Below are positions 8,309 to 15,027 of a stretch of 21,985 bases of DNA, piece after piece; position 1 is the first letter of the stretch; each line of letters opens with the position of its first letter. This DNA comes from Planctomycetales bacterium (lineage in GTDB: Bacteria > Planctomycetota > Phycisphaerae > SM23-33). The position numbers and the translations under genes are program-made. The notes beneath the pieces were generated by a model that saw nothing but the letters and a program-made list of their open reading frames with translations, searched no databases and was not told the DNA's origin. The stretch covers positions 1-21,985 of the forward strand of contig DAOWOP010000028.1 of assembly GCA_030642005.1 (NCBI GenBank), read 5' to 3'.

Positions 8309-10862
8309 AAGCCCATTTAATAAGCCCCATTTCCCTGGGGTCTGGCATGGCGTCGTGGCGTGGCAGGATTCGTACGGTATAACCGGCCAGGCCGGTACGT
8401 CCGGACGGGACCTCTGTGGCGTAACTGATGCGACCGTCGGCATCGCACTGTCCCTGTGGGACCATCTCCGCCGTCTTGCCGTGCTGGAATTGGCCGTCGG
8501 GGTCCAACTGTCCATGATACAACTGTACAGAGACGTTTTCCGGGCGGACTTCACCCAGCATGATGGCGGCCTCAACCTTGACCAATTGCCCCACGTGCGA
8601 GACGCCGTTGATATTGTCCCGGACATCCTCGACCCGCACCTGCGCGAATTTCTCCATCAGCCACTGCTTCCACTGCGAGAGATTGTTCGCTTCGGCGAGG
8701 TTTTCGTTTATCAGGTTGTCCCATCGCTTGATGGCCGGCAGGTAAAAATTTTCGGTATAATCGCGCACCAGGCGATTGGAGTTGAAGAACGGCGTAAGTT
8801 TCTGCATTGACGCTCTCATCTTTGCGATCCACTCTCTGGGCAGGCCGTCGGGGCCTCGCTTGTAGAACATCGGCACGACCTCCTTTTCCAGCAGGTCGTA
8901 AAGCGCCCGGCTTTCGACGGCATTTTGATAATCGAGATCCTGGTACCTTTCTCCCGATCCGATCGCCCACCCCACGTCGCCGCTGTATCCTTCGTTCCAC
9001 CATCCGTCCAGTACGGAGACATTCAGCCCGCCGTTGGCGGCGACCTTCATTCCGCTGGTGCCGGAGGCCTCCATCGGGCGAAGCGGCGTGTTCAGCCAGA
9101 CGTCCACGCCCTGCACCAGATAACGGGCAAGGTTCATCTCGTAGTCTTCCAGAAAGACGACTCTTCGGCGGAATTCATCCCTGCGGCTGATGTGGACGAT
9201 CTGACGGATTAGTTCCTTACCCGGATTGTCCCGCGGGTGAGCCTTGCCTGCGAAGAGTATCTGGACGGGCATTTCCGTATTGTTCAGGAGTTTGCCCAGC
9301 CGCTCGACGTCCTGGAGGATGAGGTCCGCCCGCTTGTACGTGGCGAATCGACGTGCGAAGCCAATGGTCAGTGTTTCGGCGTCGAGCGTTTCGTCCGCAG
9401 CAGCCAGCGCCGAGGCGCCCGCTCCGCTGCGGGACAACTGTTCACGCAGCCGGCGGCGGGCAAACGCCACAAGCCTCTCGCGACGACGCTCGTGTGTCCG
9501 CCATAACTCCGTATCGGGAATCTGGTCCGCCGCCGCCCAGATGTTCCCGTCGGCGGGACGCTCCTTCCAGGCCGGACCCAGGTACCTGTCGTACAGACCG
9601 GTAAGGCTGTAACTTATCCAACTCCTCGTGTGAACGCCGTTGGTGAAATGAGTAATCGGAACCTCATCAACGGGCAGGCCGGGCCAGATACCGGACCAGA
9701 GTTTTCGGCTTACCTGTCCGTGGAGTTCGCTGACGGCGTTTCTGTTGCTGCTTAGCCGCATAGCCAGCACGGTCAGGCTCATCGGCTCGTCGCCGTTGCC
9801 GGCGTCCTGCCGACCCAATGCCAGGAACTGCTCACGCGAAAAGCCCAACTGCTCCCAGTACCGGCTGAAATATCGCTCAATGAGCGCCGGATCGAATGCG
9901 TCGTTACCGGCCGGAACCGGCGTGTGCGTGGTGAAGACGTTCGAGGCAGACACCGCCTCGCGGGCGGCAGCGAACGAAACGCCGTGTTCGGCCATAAGCA
10001 GCCGAATCCGCTCCAGGCTCAAAAAGGCCGAATGCCCTTCGTTCGTGTGGAAGACCTTCGGCTCGATTCCCATCGTCGCCAGCGCCCGCACGCCACCGAT
10101 GCCGAGGATTATCTCCTGGCGTATCCGCGTCTCCTGATCCCCGCCGTATAACTGGTCCGTAATCCGGCGGTCCTCAGGCGAATTCTCCGGAATGTTAGTG
10201 TCCAGCAGATACAGATTCACACGCCCGACACGCACCACCCAAACCAGGATTTTTACCAGCCCGCCCGGAAACTCCACTTCCGTCATCACCGGCTCGTTAT
10301 CCACAACAACCGGCTGGACGGGCATGTTGTGAAAGTCGTTGCGGGGGAACGATTCCAGTTGCCAACCGTCGGCGTTGAGCCTCTGGCGGAAATAGCCTTG
10401 CTGATAGAGCAATCCGACGCCCACCAGCGGCAGGCACAGTTCCGAAGCGCTCTTGAGGTGGTCGCCGGCGAGGATTCCCAGACCGCCGGAGTAAATGGGA
10501 ATGCACTCGGTCAGACCGAACTCGGCGCAAAAATACGCCATCTGCGGCGTCTTGCACTGGCCGTACTTCTGGCACCACCAGCCCTTCCGGGCAAGGTACT
10601 CCTGCAACTCGTCGTGCTCGCGCCGGAACTGCGTCATAAAACCGGCGTCTTTCGTAACCGCCTCAAGTCGGGACTGCTCAACCTGCCCCAGCATCGCCAC
10701 CGGGTTGTGCTCCGTCGTCTCCCACAGCCTCGCGTCAAGCCGGCGGAAAACCTCACGCACCTCGCCACGCCAGGACCAGCGGAGATTGTACGCAAGGTCA
10801 AGCAGACCGGACAACTCGTCAGGCAGCGACGGCTCAATCCTGAACGTCCGCAGCGGCTTCAT
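8307..10862 (-). CDS. glgP: Alpha-glucan (glycogen) phosphorylase
   Basis: This PLP enzyme releases glucose-1-phosphate from the non-reducing ends of glycogen or maltodextrin. From the ATG at 10862 it has 851 residues. About residues 10-110 match the DUF3417 N-terminal domain of the bacterial/archaeal phosphorylase subgroup (TIGR02094 type) rather than the E. coli GlgP/MalP type. The PLP-binding signature EASGTSGMKVAANGG lies near 598-612, with the Schiff-base lysine at about 606. FHTNEGHSAF and RFATYKRADL are also typical of the family. TTG at 10865 directly precedes the ATG and is a possible start. AAAGGA and GGTGA lie upstream, and the GGTGA spacing of seven favours the ATG. It stands alone: no glgA, glgB or glgC is nearby. 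Confidence 0.95.
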   Translation of the reverse strand: MKPLRTFRIEPSLPDELSGLLDLAYNLRWSWRGEVREVFRRLDARLWETTEHNPVAMLGQVEQSRLEAVTKDAGFMTQFRREHDELQEYLARKGWWCQKYGQCKTPQMAYFCAEFGLTECIPIYSGGLGILAGDHLKSASELCLPLVGVGLLYQQGYFRQRLNADGWQLESFPRNDFHNMPVQPVVVDNEPVMTEVEFPGGLVKILVWVVRVGRVNLYLLDTNIPENSPEDRRITDQLYGGDQETRIRQEIILGIGGVRALATMGIEPKVFHTNEGHSAFLSLERIRLLMAEHGVSFAAAREAVSASNVFTTHTPVPAGNDAFDPALIERYFSRYWEQLGFSREQFLALGRQDAGNGDEPMSLTVLAMRLSSNRNAVSELHGQVSRKLWSGIWPGLPVDEVPITHFTNGVHTRSWISYSLTGLYDRYLGPAWKERPADGNIWAAADQIPDTELWRTHERRRERLVAFARRRLREQLSRSGAGASALAAADETLDAETLTIGFARRFATYKRADLILQDVERLGKLLNNTEMPVQILFAGKAHPRDNPGKELIRQIVHISRRDEFRRRVVFLEDYEMNLARYLVQGVDVWLNTPLRPMEASGTSGMKVAANGGLNVSVLDGWWNEGYSGDVGWAIGSGERYQDLDYQNAVESRALYDLLEKEVVPMFYKRGPDGLPREWIAKMRASMQKLTPFFNSNRLVRDYTENFYLPAIKRWDNLINENLAEANNLSQWKQWLMEKFAQVRVEDVRDNINGVSHVGQLVKVEAAIMLGEVRPENVSVQLYHGQLDPDGQFQHGKTAEMVPQGQCDADGRISYATEVPSGRTGLAGYTVRILPRHDAMPDPREMGLIKWA

Positions 10863-11052
10863 CAAGGTATCACCATCCTTTTTATAAGGTTACACAGGCG
10901 GCGCAGACAAAAACTACCCGCGACTGACTTTATCGGCTATTTGCCCCGTGAAAATTACGCCTAATTTGCCCATACGTCGGTGAGCGTAGCGCCGAATGCA
11001 CCCGGCCTCGCAGGTCTGTTCATAGCCGCGAACCCCGCGAACAAAGCAGAAT

Positions 11053-11154
11053 AGTCCACAAATTACACGAATGGAAAAAAAACAAAGAAAAACCAGTCGA
11101 AGCGCCTTATCTGTTTCTTCTAATAATTCGTGAAATCCGTGTAATTCGTGGACT
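11053..11154. repeat. Inverted nonamer array (NAATYCGTG units)
   Basis: The right arm (about 11124-11154) is three tandem 9-base units such as TAATTCGTG and AAATCCGTG. The left arm (11053-11072) is the inverse. Bases 11053-11072 match the reverse complement of 11135-11154 at 18 of 20 positions. The loop is A-rich then pyrimidine-rich. Confidence 0.75.
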
Positions 11155-11178
11155 CTCTTTACCGGTGAATAAACGCTG

Positions 11179-11206
11179 TTGACGACCGGGCCTGTTCGCC
11201 GATAAG
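11179..11206 (+). promoter_or_regulatory. Possible sigma-70 promoter for the cupin gene
   Basis: TTGACG (11179-11184), a 16-base spacer and GATAAG (11201-11206). The predicted start of transcription is about 23 bases before the ATG at 11236, and an AGGGG motif lies between. Confidence 0.4.
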
Positions 11207-11235
11207 GACAACAGAGACACAGGGGTCGGAAAATT

Positions 11236-11538
11236 ATGGATGTTATCAATGCAATAGCCAAGATTCGGTTCAACTCGGCCAAGCCTCAGCGGGTTCAACT
11301 GCACCACTGCGGTGATTTCGCGTGCGACATGTTGTGCCTGGAGCCAGGCCAGGAGTTCTCCGCCGCCGGTTCGTGCGCCTACTATTTCATCGCAGGGGCC
11401 GGTGTTATAAAGGCCGGTAAAAACAAAAAAGATATCGACATGGGGAATTTCGCCGCCTGCGAAGATGATGAATCACATACCATTGTGAACTCCTCCGAAC
11501 AGCGATTAATCTGCATGGTCATCTCGCCGCATCGGTGA
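11236..11538 (+). CDS. Small single-domain cupin protein
   Basis: The 100-residue protein has the length and pattern of a one-domain cupin: a beta-rich core with LEPGQEFSAAGSCAYYFIAGAGVI in the first-motif region and ESHTIVNSSEQRLICMVI in the second. The first motif lacks the usual HxH pair (His residues only at 23-24 and 81), so metal binding is doubtful. It may be a binding or regulatory cupin rather than an enzyme. AGGGG lies ten bases before the ATG. The next gene on the same strand is a SemiSWEET-like membrane protein, separated by a repeat array. Substrate unknown. Confidence 0.7.
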   Translation: MDVINAIAKIRFNSAKPQRVQLHHCGDFACDMLCLEPGQEFSAAGSCAYYFIAGAGVIKAGKNKKDIDMGNFAACEDDESHTIVNSSEQRLICMVISPHR

Positions 11539-11544
11539 AAACAT

Positions 11545-11634
11545 ATTTCACCGCAGAGAACGCAGAGAGCGCAGAGAAAAAAGAATTTTTGTTTTTTTTG
11601 ATTTATTTATCTCTGCGTTCTCTGCGGCGAAAAA
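11545..11634. repeat. Inverted nonamer array (NNCGCAGAG units), copy 1
   Basis: The left arm has three 9-base units ending CGCAGAG. The right arm is the inverse. Bases 11551-11567 are the exact reverse complement of 11611-11627. The spacer is purine-rich then T-rich. It begins about seven bases after the cupin stop. Translation of this repeat gives the false N-terminus seen if the downstream gene is started at 11535. Confidence 0.9.
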
Positions 11635-11675
11635 CATCTTTTTTTAGCCTGCCCACCTATCAGGAGTTTCGCGCA

Positions 11676-11972
11676 ATGATCGCACAGACACTTACGATAC
11701 CGCAGATTTTCGAGGCGGGGATGCTGATCTGCTTCGGCATCTCCTGGCCTGTGAGCATACTCAAATCGATCAGGACGCGCCACGTTACCGGTAAAAGCCT
11801 CGGCTTCATGGTGCTGGTCTTTATCGGATACCTCTCAGGCATGACGGCGAAATTCGTCGCCGCCGCTGTTGATAACCAATGGCCCCAGCCGGTAACTATC
11901 CTTTACATACTGAACGGACTGTTCGTAGCCACAGACATCGTACTATATTTCAAATACCGCCCGAAAGTGTGA
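11676..11972 (+). CDS. SemiSWEET/PQ-loop-like three-helix membrane protein
   Basis: The protein has 98 residues with three hydrophobic helices, at about 11-32, 46-68 and 72-95. The layout and spacing fit the bacterial SemiSWEET/PQ-loop family: one triple-helix bundle that dimerises to form a sugar or small-solute transporter. The segment SWPVSILKSIRTRHVTGKSL occupies the place of the PQ loop, with WP in place of PQ. The start is ATG at 11676, with AGGAG (11662-11666) nine bases upstream. A longer frame from 11535 is rejected because its first 47 codons are the nonamer repeat. The family call is by shape and motif position only. Confidence 0.65.
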   Translation: MIAQTLTIPQIFEAGMLICFGISWPVSILKSIRTRHVTGKSLGFMVLVFIGYLSGMTAKFVAAAVDNQWPQPVTILYILNGLFVATDIVLYFKYRPKV

Positions 11973-12083
11973 TTTATTAGAACGCTTGTAAAAAAATTTC
12001 ACCGCAGAGAACGCAGAGAGCGCGGAGGTGAAAAAAACAAAAATTCTTTTTTCTCTGCGCTCTCTGCGTTCTCTGCGGTGAAA
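11969..12083. repeat. Nonamer inverted array, copy 2; direct repeat of copy 3
   Basis: These 115 bases are identical to 14896-15019 apart from one missing 9-base unit. They include a 27-base perfect inverted repeat (11997-12023 with 12057-12083) around a 33-base A/T-rich spacer. The repeat begins one base before the stop codon of the SemiSWEET-like gene and ends five bases before that of the VWA gene, so it fills the gap between two convergent genes. Confidence 0.95.
11990..12083 (-). terminator. Hairpin with T-run after the VWA gene
   Basis: Read on the minus strand, the 27-base stem is followed directly by seven T (complement of 11990-11996). This is the form of an intrinsic terminator for the VWA gene, supplied by the repeat. 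The loop is long (33 bases), so efficiency is uncertain. Confidence 0.55.
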
Positions 12084-12088
12084 AACTC

Positions 12089-14107
12089 TTACTTCCTGGG
12101 CAGCGTCTTTGCCGTCTTTGCCAGTTGGATAAACTCCGCACGGTAGCCTTCCTTGTCCGCGCCCTTGGACGACTGGGCCAGTTCGATTACCGCCTCCAGC
12201 GTGTACGCGCCCTTGTACTTCGAATCCCGCAGGATCATTCCGAACGAAGCGACGGCTGCGGCGAAGCGGAAATCCGCCGATGCCTTGTCAAACCGCCCGC
12301 CGGCGTCCGTTACCGGATATTCCATCAGCGTGGACTTGTCGCCGTCCGGCTGCTTGTAACGGAGTTTCAGCGTGAGCATCTCCTTGCTGCCGGCGGCCTC
12401 GGTGAGGCTGGCGGGCGTCTGGTACTTCAGCGGGTCCACTGCCGGCGTTTCGACTTTCTCGCCGGCTGGGACGACCTCGTACAATGCCGTTACCGTGTGG
12501 CCCGCTCCGATCTCGCCGGCGTCCTTCTTGTCGTCTTTGAAATCTTCCTTGGCGAGGATGCGGTTCTCGTATCCGATAAGGCGATAGCCCGCCACGCGGG
12601 ACGGGTTGAACTCAATCTGAATCTTCACGTCCTTGGCGATCGTTACCAGCGTGCCGGACATCTGCGTGATGAGCACCTTGCGGGCCTCGTTTATCGTGTC
12701 GATGTAGGCGTAGTTCCCGTTGCCCTTGTCGGCCAGTTTCTCCAGACGCGAGTCCTGGTAATTGCCCATGCCGAAGCCCAATACGCTCAGGAACACGCCG
12801 GTCTTTGCCTTATCCTCAATCATGCGAACAAGTTCGCTCTGGTTGGTGATGCCGACGTTGAAGTCGCCGTCGGTGCAGAGGATTACGCGGTTGACGCCGC
12901 CCTTGATGAAGTTCTTGGCTGCGACCTGATAAGCCAGTTTAATCCCAGCCGCTCCGGCGGTTGTCCCCCCTGCGTGCAGACGGTCCAGGGCAGAGAGTAT
13001 CTTGCCCTTCTGGTCGCACGTCGTCGAATCCAGCACAAGCCCAGCCGCCCCGGCATAGACCGTAATGGCTATGCGGTCGTTCTCGCCAAGGCGCTCGACG
13101 AGCATCTTCATCGCTCGTTTGACCAGCGGGAGTTTATTGGCAGGCCTCATCGAGCCGGAAACGTCCAGCAGGAACACGAAATTGCTGCTGGGGCGTTTTT
13201 CCGGGGCGATTTCCCTGCCCTTGATGGCGATGCGTACCAGGCGGTGCTTGGCGTTCCACGGGCAACCGGCCACGGCTGCGTGGGCGGCGAAGGGATGCTT
13301 GTCGCCTTTTTTCGGACCTGCGTAATCGTAGGTGAAATAGTTAATCATCTCCTCGATGCGGACCGCGCCCTTCGGCGGCAAGGTTCCCTGATTCAACAGG
13401 CGGCGGATGTTGGCGTATGAGGCGGTGTCCACGTCAATCGAGAATGTCGAGAGCGGATGGTCAGCCACACTGCGGAAGGGATTATCCACAATATGGTCAT
13501 ACGCCTCGCGGTTCCACGCATCGGATCGGCGGCGAAAAGCCTCATCATCTGGCAACTGTCCGCCAGCGGCGTATTCCAGATCATACTTGTAACCACCCGA
13601 CCTGTCCACGAGGCGTAAGAGGGCTTTAGACCTTTTCATGGTCGGCGCCGGTACTACCGGACTGGCTGTGACCTGGCCCTGAGGTCGTTGCGGCTGAGCC
13701 TTTTTCAAGTTCTTAATAAGTGCGTATTCCTCTGCCTTGCGGTGTTCCGATATCGGCAAGGTACGTTTAGCAAGTTCTCTGGACCTGCCCAAGGTGGGCA
13801 AAAAGGTGGCAGCGCCGATAAGTATCAGGATTGAGGCTGCGGCCGAGAGTGGAACCCACAGGCGCAATCTTCGTCGCGGTTTGGCTGCCTTTGCTTCGAC
13901 GGCCTTTCGCTGCCGGCCTGTGAGTTTCGGAGCCGGTTCGGCCTTGAGTTCGTCGGTCAGTATGCCTGCGACCTTACGGATTTCCTCGACCTCCCTGCGG
14001 GCTTCGGAGTCGTCGGCCAGTTGCGCCTCTACTTCGGCCCGTTCTTTATCGCCCAGTTCGCCCAGTGCGTAGGCGGTCAGTTTGGCTTCATCATGTTCGG
14101 TATTCAT
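12089..14107 (-). CDS. Membrane-anchored VWA protein (YfbK type) with anti-sigma-like N-terminus
   Basis: The protein has 672 residues. Residues 1-55 resemble an anti-sigma ZAS-type helical domain (AYALGELGDKERAEVEAQL) but the HxxxCxxC zinc ligands are absent. A transmembrane segment lies at about 84-104. Then come a low-complexity linker, the VWA N-terminal domain (about 195-290), and a VWA domain with the MIDAS pattern DVSGSM (315-320), Thr382/383 and TDGD (412-415). A C-terminal DUF3520-like domain (about 480-660) completes the YfbK architecture. It lies 203 bases downstream of an ECF sigma gene in the same direction, so it is a likely membrane partner or antagonist of that sigma. GAGGAG seven bases before the ATG supports the start. 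The partner role is inferred; the VWA family call is firm. Confidence 0.9.
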   Translation of the reverse strand: MNTEHDEAKLTAYALGELGDKERAEVEAQLADDSEARREVEEIRKVAGILTDELKAEPAPKLTGRQRKAVEAKAAKPRRRLRLWVPLSAAASILILIGAATFLPTLGRSRELAKRTLPISEHRKAEEYALIKNLKKAQPQRPQGQVTASPVVPAPTMKRSKALLRLVDRSGGYKYDLEYAAGGQLPDDEAFRRRSDAWNREAYDHIVDNPFRSVADHPLSTFSIDVDTASYANIRRLLNQGTLPPKGAVRIEEMINYFTYDYAGPKKGDKHPFAAHAAVAGCPWNAKHRLVRIAIKGREIAPEKRPSSNFVFLLDVSGSMRPANKLPLVKRAMKMLVERLGENDRIAITVYAGAAGLVLDSTTCDQKGKILSALDRLHAGGTTAGAAGIKLAYQVAAKNFIKGGVNRVILCTDGDFNVGITNQSELVRMIEDKAKTGVFLSVLGFGMGNYQDSRLEKLADKGNGNYAYIDTINEARKVLITQMSGTLVTIAKDVKIQIEFNPSRVAGYRLIGYENRILAKEDFKDDKKDAGEIGAGHTVTALYEVVPAGEKVETPAVDPLKYQTPASLTEAAGSKEMLTLKLRYKQPDGDKSTLMEYPVTDAGGRFDKASADFRFAAAVASFGMILRDSKYKGAYTLEAVIELAQSSKGADKEGYRAEFIQLAKTAKTLPRK

Positions 14108-14144
14108 TTTCGTTCTCCTCGATATTCAGTCTCGTCTCCAGTAA

Positions 14145-14225
14145 TGGGTGCCATGCCCTCACCCGTCTTCGGGGGTGGGCATGTTCACGCCCTCCGCTGC
14201 GCTTCGGGCGAGAACATGGCACCCA
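14145..14225. repeat. Cruciform-like element with outer stem TGGGTGCCATG
   Basis: TGGGTGCCATG (14145-14155) is the exact reverse complement of 14215-14225. Inside are a small CCCTCACCC/GGGGGTGGG hairpin and a second stem TGTTCACGCCC (14172-14182) with GGGCGAGAACA (14206-14216), one mismatch. The layout of an outer stem with two inner hairpins suggests a mobile or structured-RNA repeat. Confidence 0.7.
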
Positions 14226-14237
14226 AAAGCATCCCCT

Positions 14238-14265
14238 AAGCCCAGCCATTCGAATGGCTGGGCTT
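14238..14265. terminator. 28-base perfect palindrome, possible terminator or attenuator
   Basis: The stretch AAGCCCAGCCATT plus its exact complement reads the same on both strands. On the plus strand CTTTTC follows; on the minus strand no T-run follows. It lies between the sigma and VWA genes on the minus strand, so it might lower VWA expression relative to sigma. It is weak as a classic terminator. Confidence 0.4.
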
Positions 14266-14310
14266 CTTTTCGCACATCATGTGTCGCTTTTTCCAACATA
14301 GACTTCTCTT

Positions 14311-14844
14311 TCAGACCTGTCCGATTAAACCAATGGTCTTGAATCGCTTGCGGATACTCTTGATTCCCGTGTGTATGAGGAATCCGACGTTTGTAACTGA
14401 ATGTCCGGTGATGCCGGCTATCTGCCTGTATGTAAAACCGTTCTGGAACTTCAGGCGGATGACCTCCTGCTGGTTCTCCGGCAGGGCCGACATCGCTTCT
14501 GCCGCCCGCCCCACCGCTTCGCGCCGCTCGGCGACTGCTGACGGCGAAAGCGTCGGGCTGGGCTGGGTTTGTTCGGCGTGCTCGCTCAATCGAGTCATTC
14601 GTTGCTCCTTTCGTCGCACGTCCAGCGCGCGATTCCGGCAGACGGTGAAGAGCCACTCGGTCAGGTGGTCATCGCGCCCAGCCTTGTCGGACCGCCACAG
14701 ACGCAGGAACGTCTCCTGCACGACATCTCTGCCAAGTTCCAGATCGCCGAGAATCCTCGCGGCATATCGCAGCAGAGGCCCTTCGTGGCGGTCCATCACC
14801 CGCCGCATCCGGTTCGCGTCAACGTCAGTCCTGTCGGTTTTCAT
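14311..14844 (-). CDS. ECF-type RNA polymerase sigma factor
   Basis: The 177-residue protein has the two sigma domains of the ECF group. Region 2 lies at about 18-82 and includes LGRDVVQETFLRLW and LTEWLFTVCRNRALDVRRK. Region 4 lies at about 115-168 and includes ALPENQQEVIRLKFQNGFTYRQIAGITGHS, a helix-turn-helix. There is no extra C-terminal domain. The next gene on the strand is a VWA protein with an anti-sigma-like N-terminus and a membrane helix, as expected for a sigma/anti-sigma pair. GGGGA lies six bases before the ATG. A 14-base palindrome (14854-14867) directly precedes it and may be an operator. The signal sensed is unknown. Confidence 0.9.
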   Translation of the reverse strand: MKTDRTDVDANRMRRVMDRHEGPLLRYAARILGDLELGRDVVQETFLRLWRSDKAGRDDHLTEWLFTVCRNRALDVRRKEQRMTRLSEHAEQTQPSPTLSPSAVAERREAVGRAAEAMSALPENQQEVIRLKFQNGFTYRQIAGITGHSVTNVGFLIHTGIKSIRKRFKTIGLIGQV

Positions 14845-14853
14845 CCGTGTTCC

Positions 14854-14867
14854 CCAATCGCGATTGG
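14854..14867. promoter_or_regulatory. Palindrome CCAATCGCGATTGG upstream of the sigma gene
   Basis: This 14-base perfect palindrome starts ten bases before the sigma gene ATG at 14844. Its position, close to the ribosome site, suits a repressor site or a small RNA hairpin that hides the Shine-Dalgarno sequence. It overlaps the GGGGA region. Confidence 0.4.
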
Positions 14868-14895
14868 TTCTCTATTACTTATGACGTGCGAAGAA

Positions 14896-15019
14896 GTGAT
14901 TTATTAGAACGCTTGTAAAAAAATTTCACCGCAGAGAACGCAGAGAGCGCGGAGGTGAAAAAAACAAAAATTCTTTTTTCTCTGCGCTCTCTGCGTTCTC
15001 TGCGTTCTCTGCGGTGAAA
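14896..15019. repeat. Nonamer inverted array, copy 3; direct repeat of copy 2
   Basis: It matches 11969-12083 base for base, except for one extra 9-base GTTCTCTGC unit in the right arm. It includes the non-repeat lead-in GTGATTTATTAG and the same A/T spacer, so the two copies share recent common origin. It lies between lysA and the sigma gene. The left arm is 14924-14950 and the right arm 14984-15019. Confidence 0.95.
14917..15019 (-). terminator. Hairpin with T-run after lysA
   Basis: On the minus strand the stem of repeat copy 3 is followed by seven T (complement of 14917-14923). It starts about nine bases after the lysA stop, so it would separate lysA from the sigma gene. The extra 9-base unit makes one arm longer and leaves a bulge. 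Confidence 0.5.
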
Positions 15020-15027
15020 TTTTTTCT

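Larger units (their letters stand above)
10866..11235. other. Divergent intergenic region between glgP and the cupin gene
   Basis: No credible gene is seen; the reading frame over 10914-11282 is mostly repeat translated in frame. The region holds the start-side signals of glgP, an inverted nonamer array (11053-11154) and a possible promoter for the cupin gene (11179-11206). Confidence 0.6.
14108..14310. other. Gap between sigma and VWA genes with nested palindromes
   Basis: No gene is seen. It contains two separate palindromic elements, listed below, and the GAGGAG ribosome site of the VWA gene. Confidence 0.6.

Noticed and set aside
10914..11282. 122-residue minus-strand frame
   Set aside because: Much of it translates the nonamer repeat, and it overlaps the cupin gene start.
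11535..11675. N-terminal 47-codon extension of the SemiSWEET-like gene
   Set aside because: The extension is translated repeat (NAESAEKK type). ATG 11676 has AGGAG at the right distance.
12125..13420. 431-residue plus-strand frame
   Set aside because: It is antisense to the VWA domain gene and is explained by GC-rich third positions.
13780..13801. CCTGCCC/GGGCA repeat inside the VWA gene
   Set aside because: It encodes part of the LPTLGRSRELAKR segment after the membrane helix, so coding constraint explains it.
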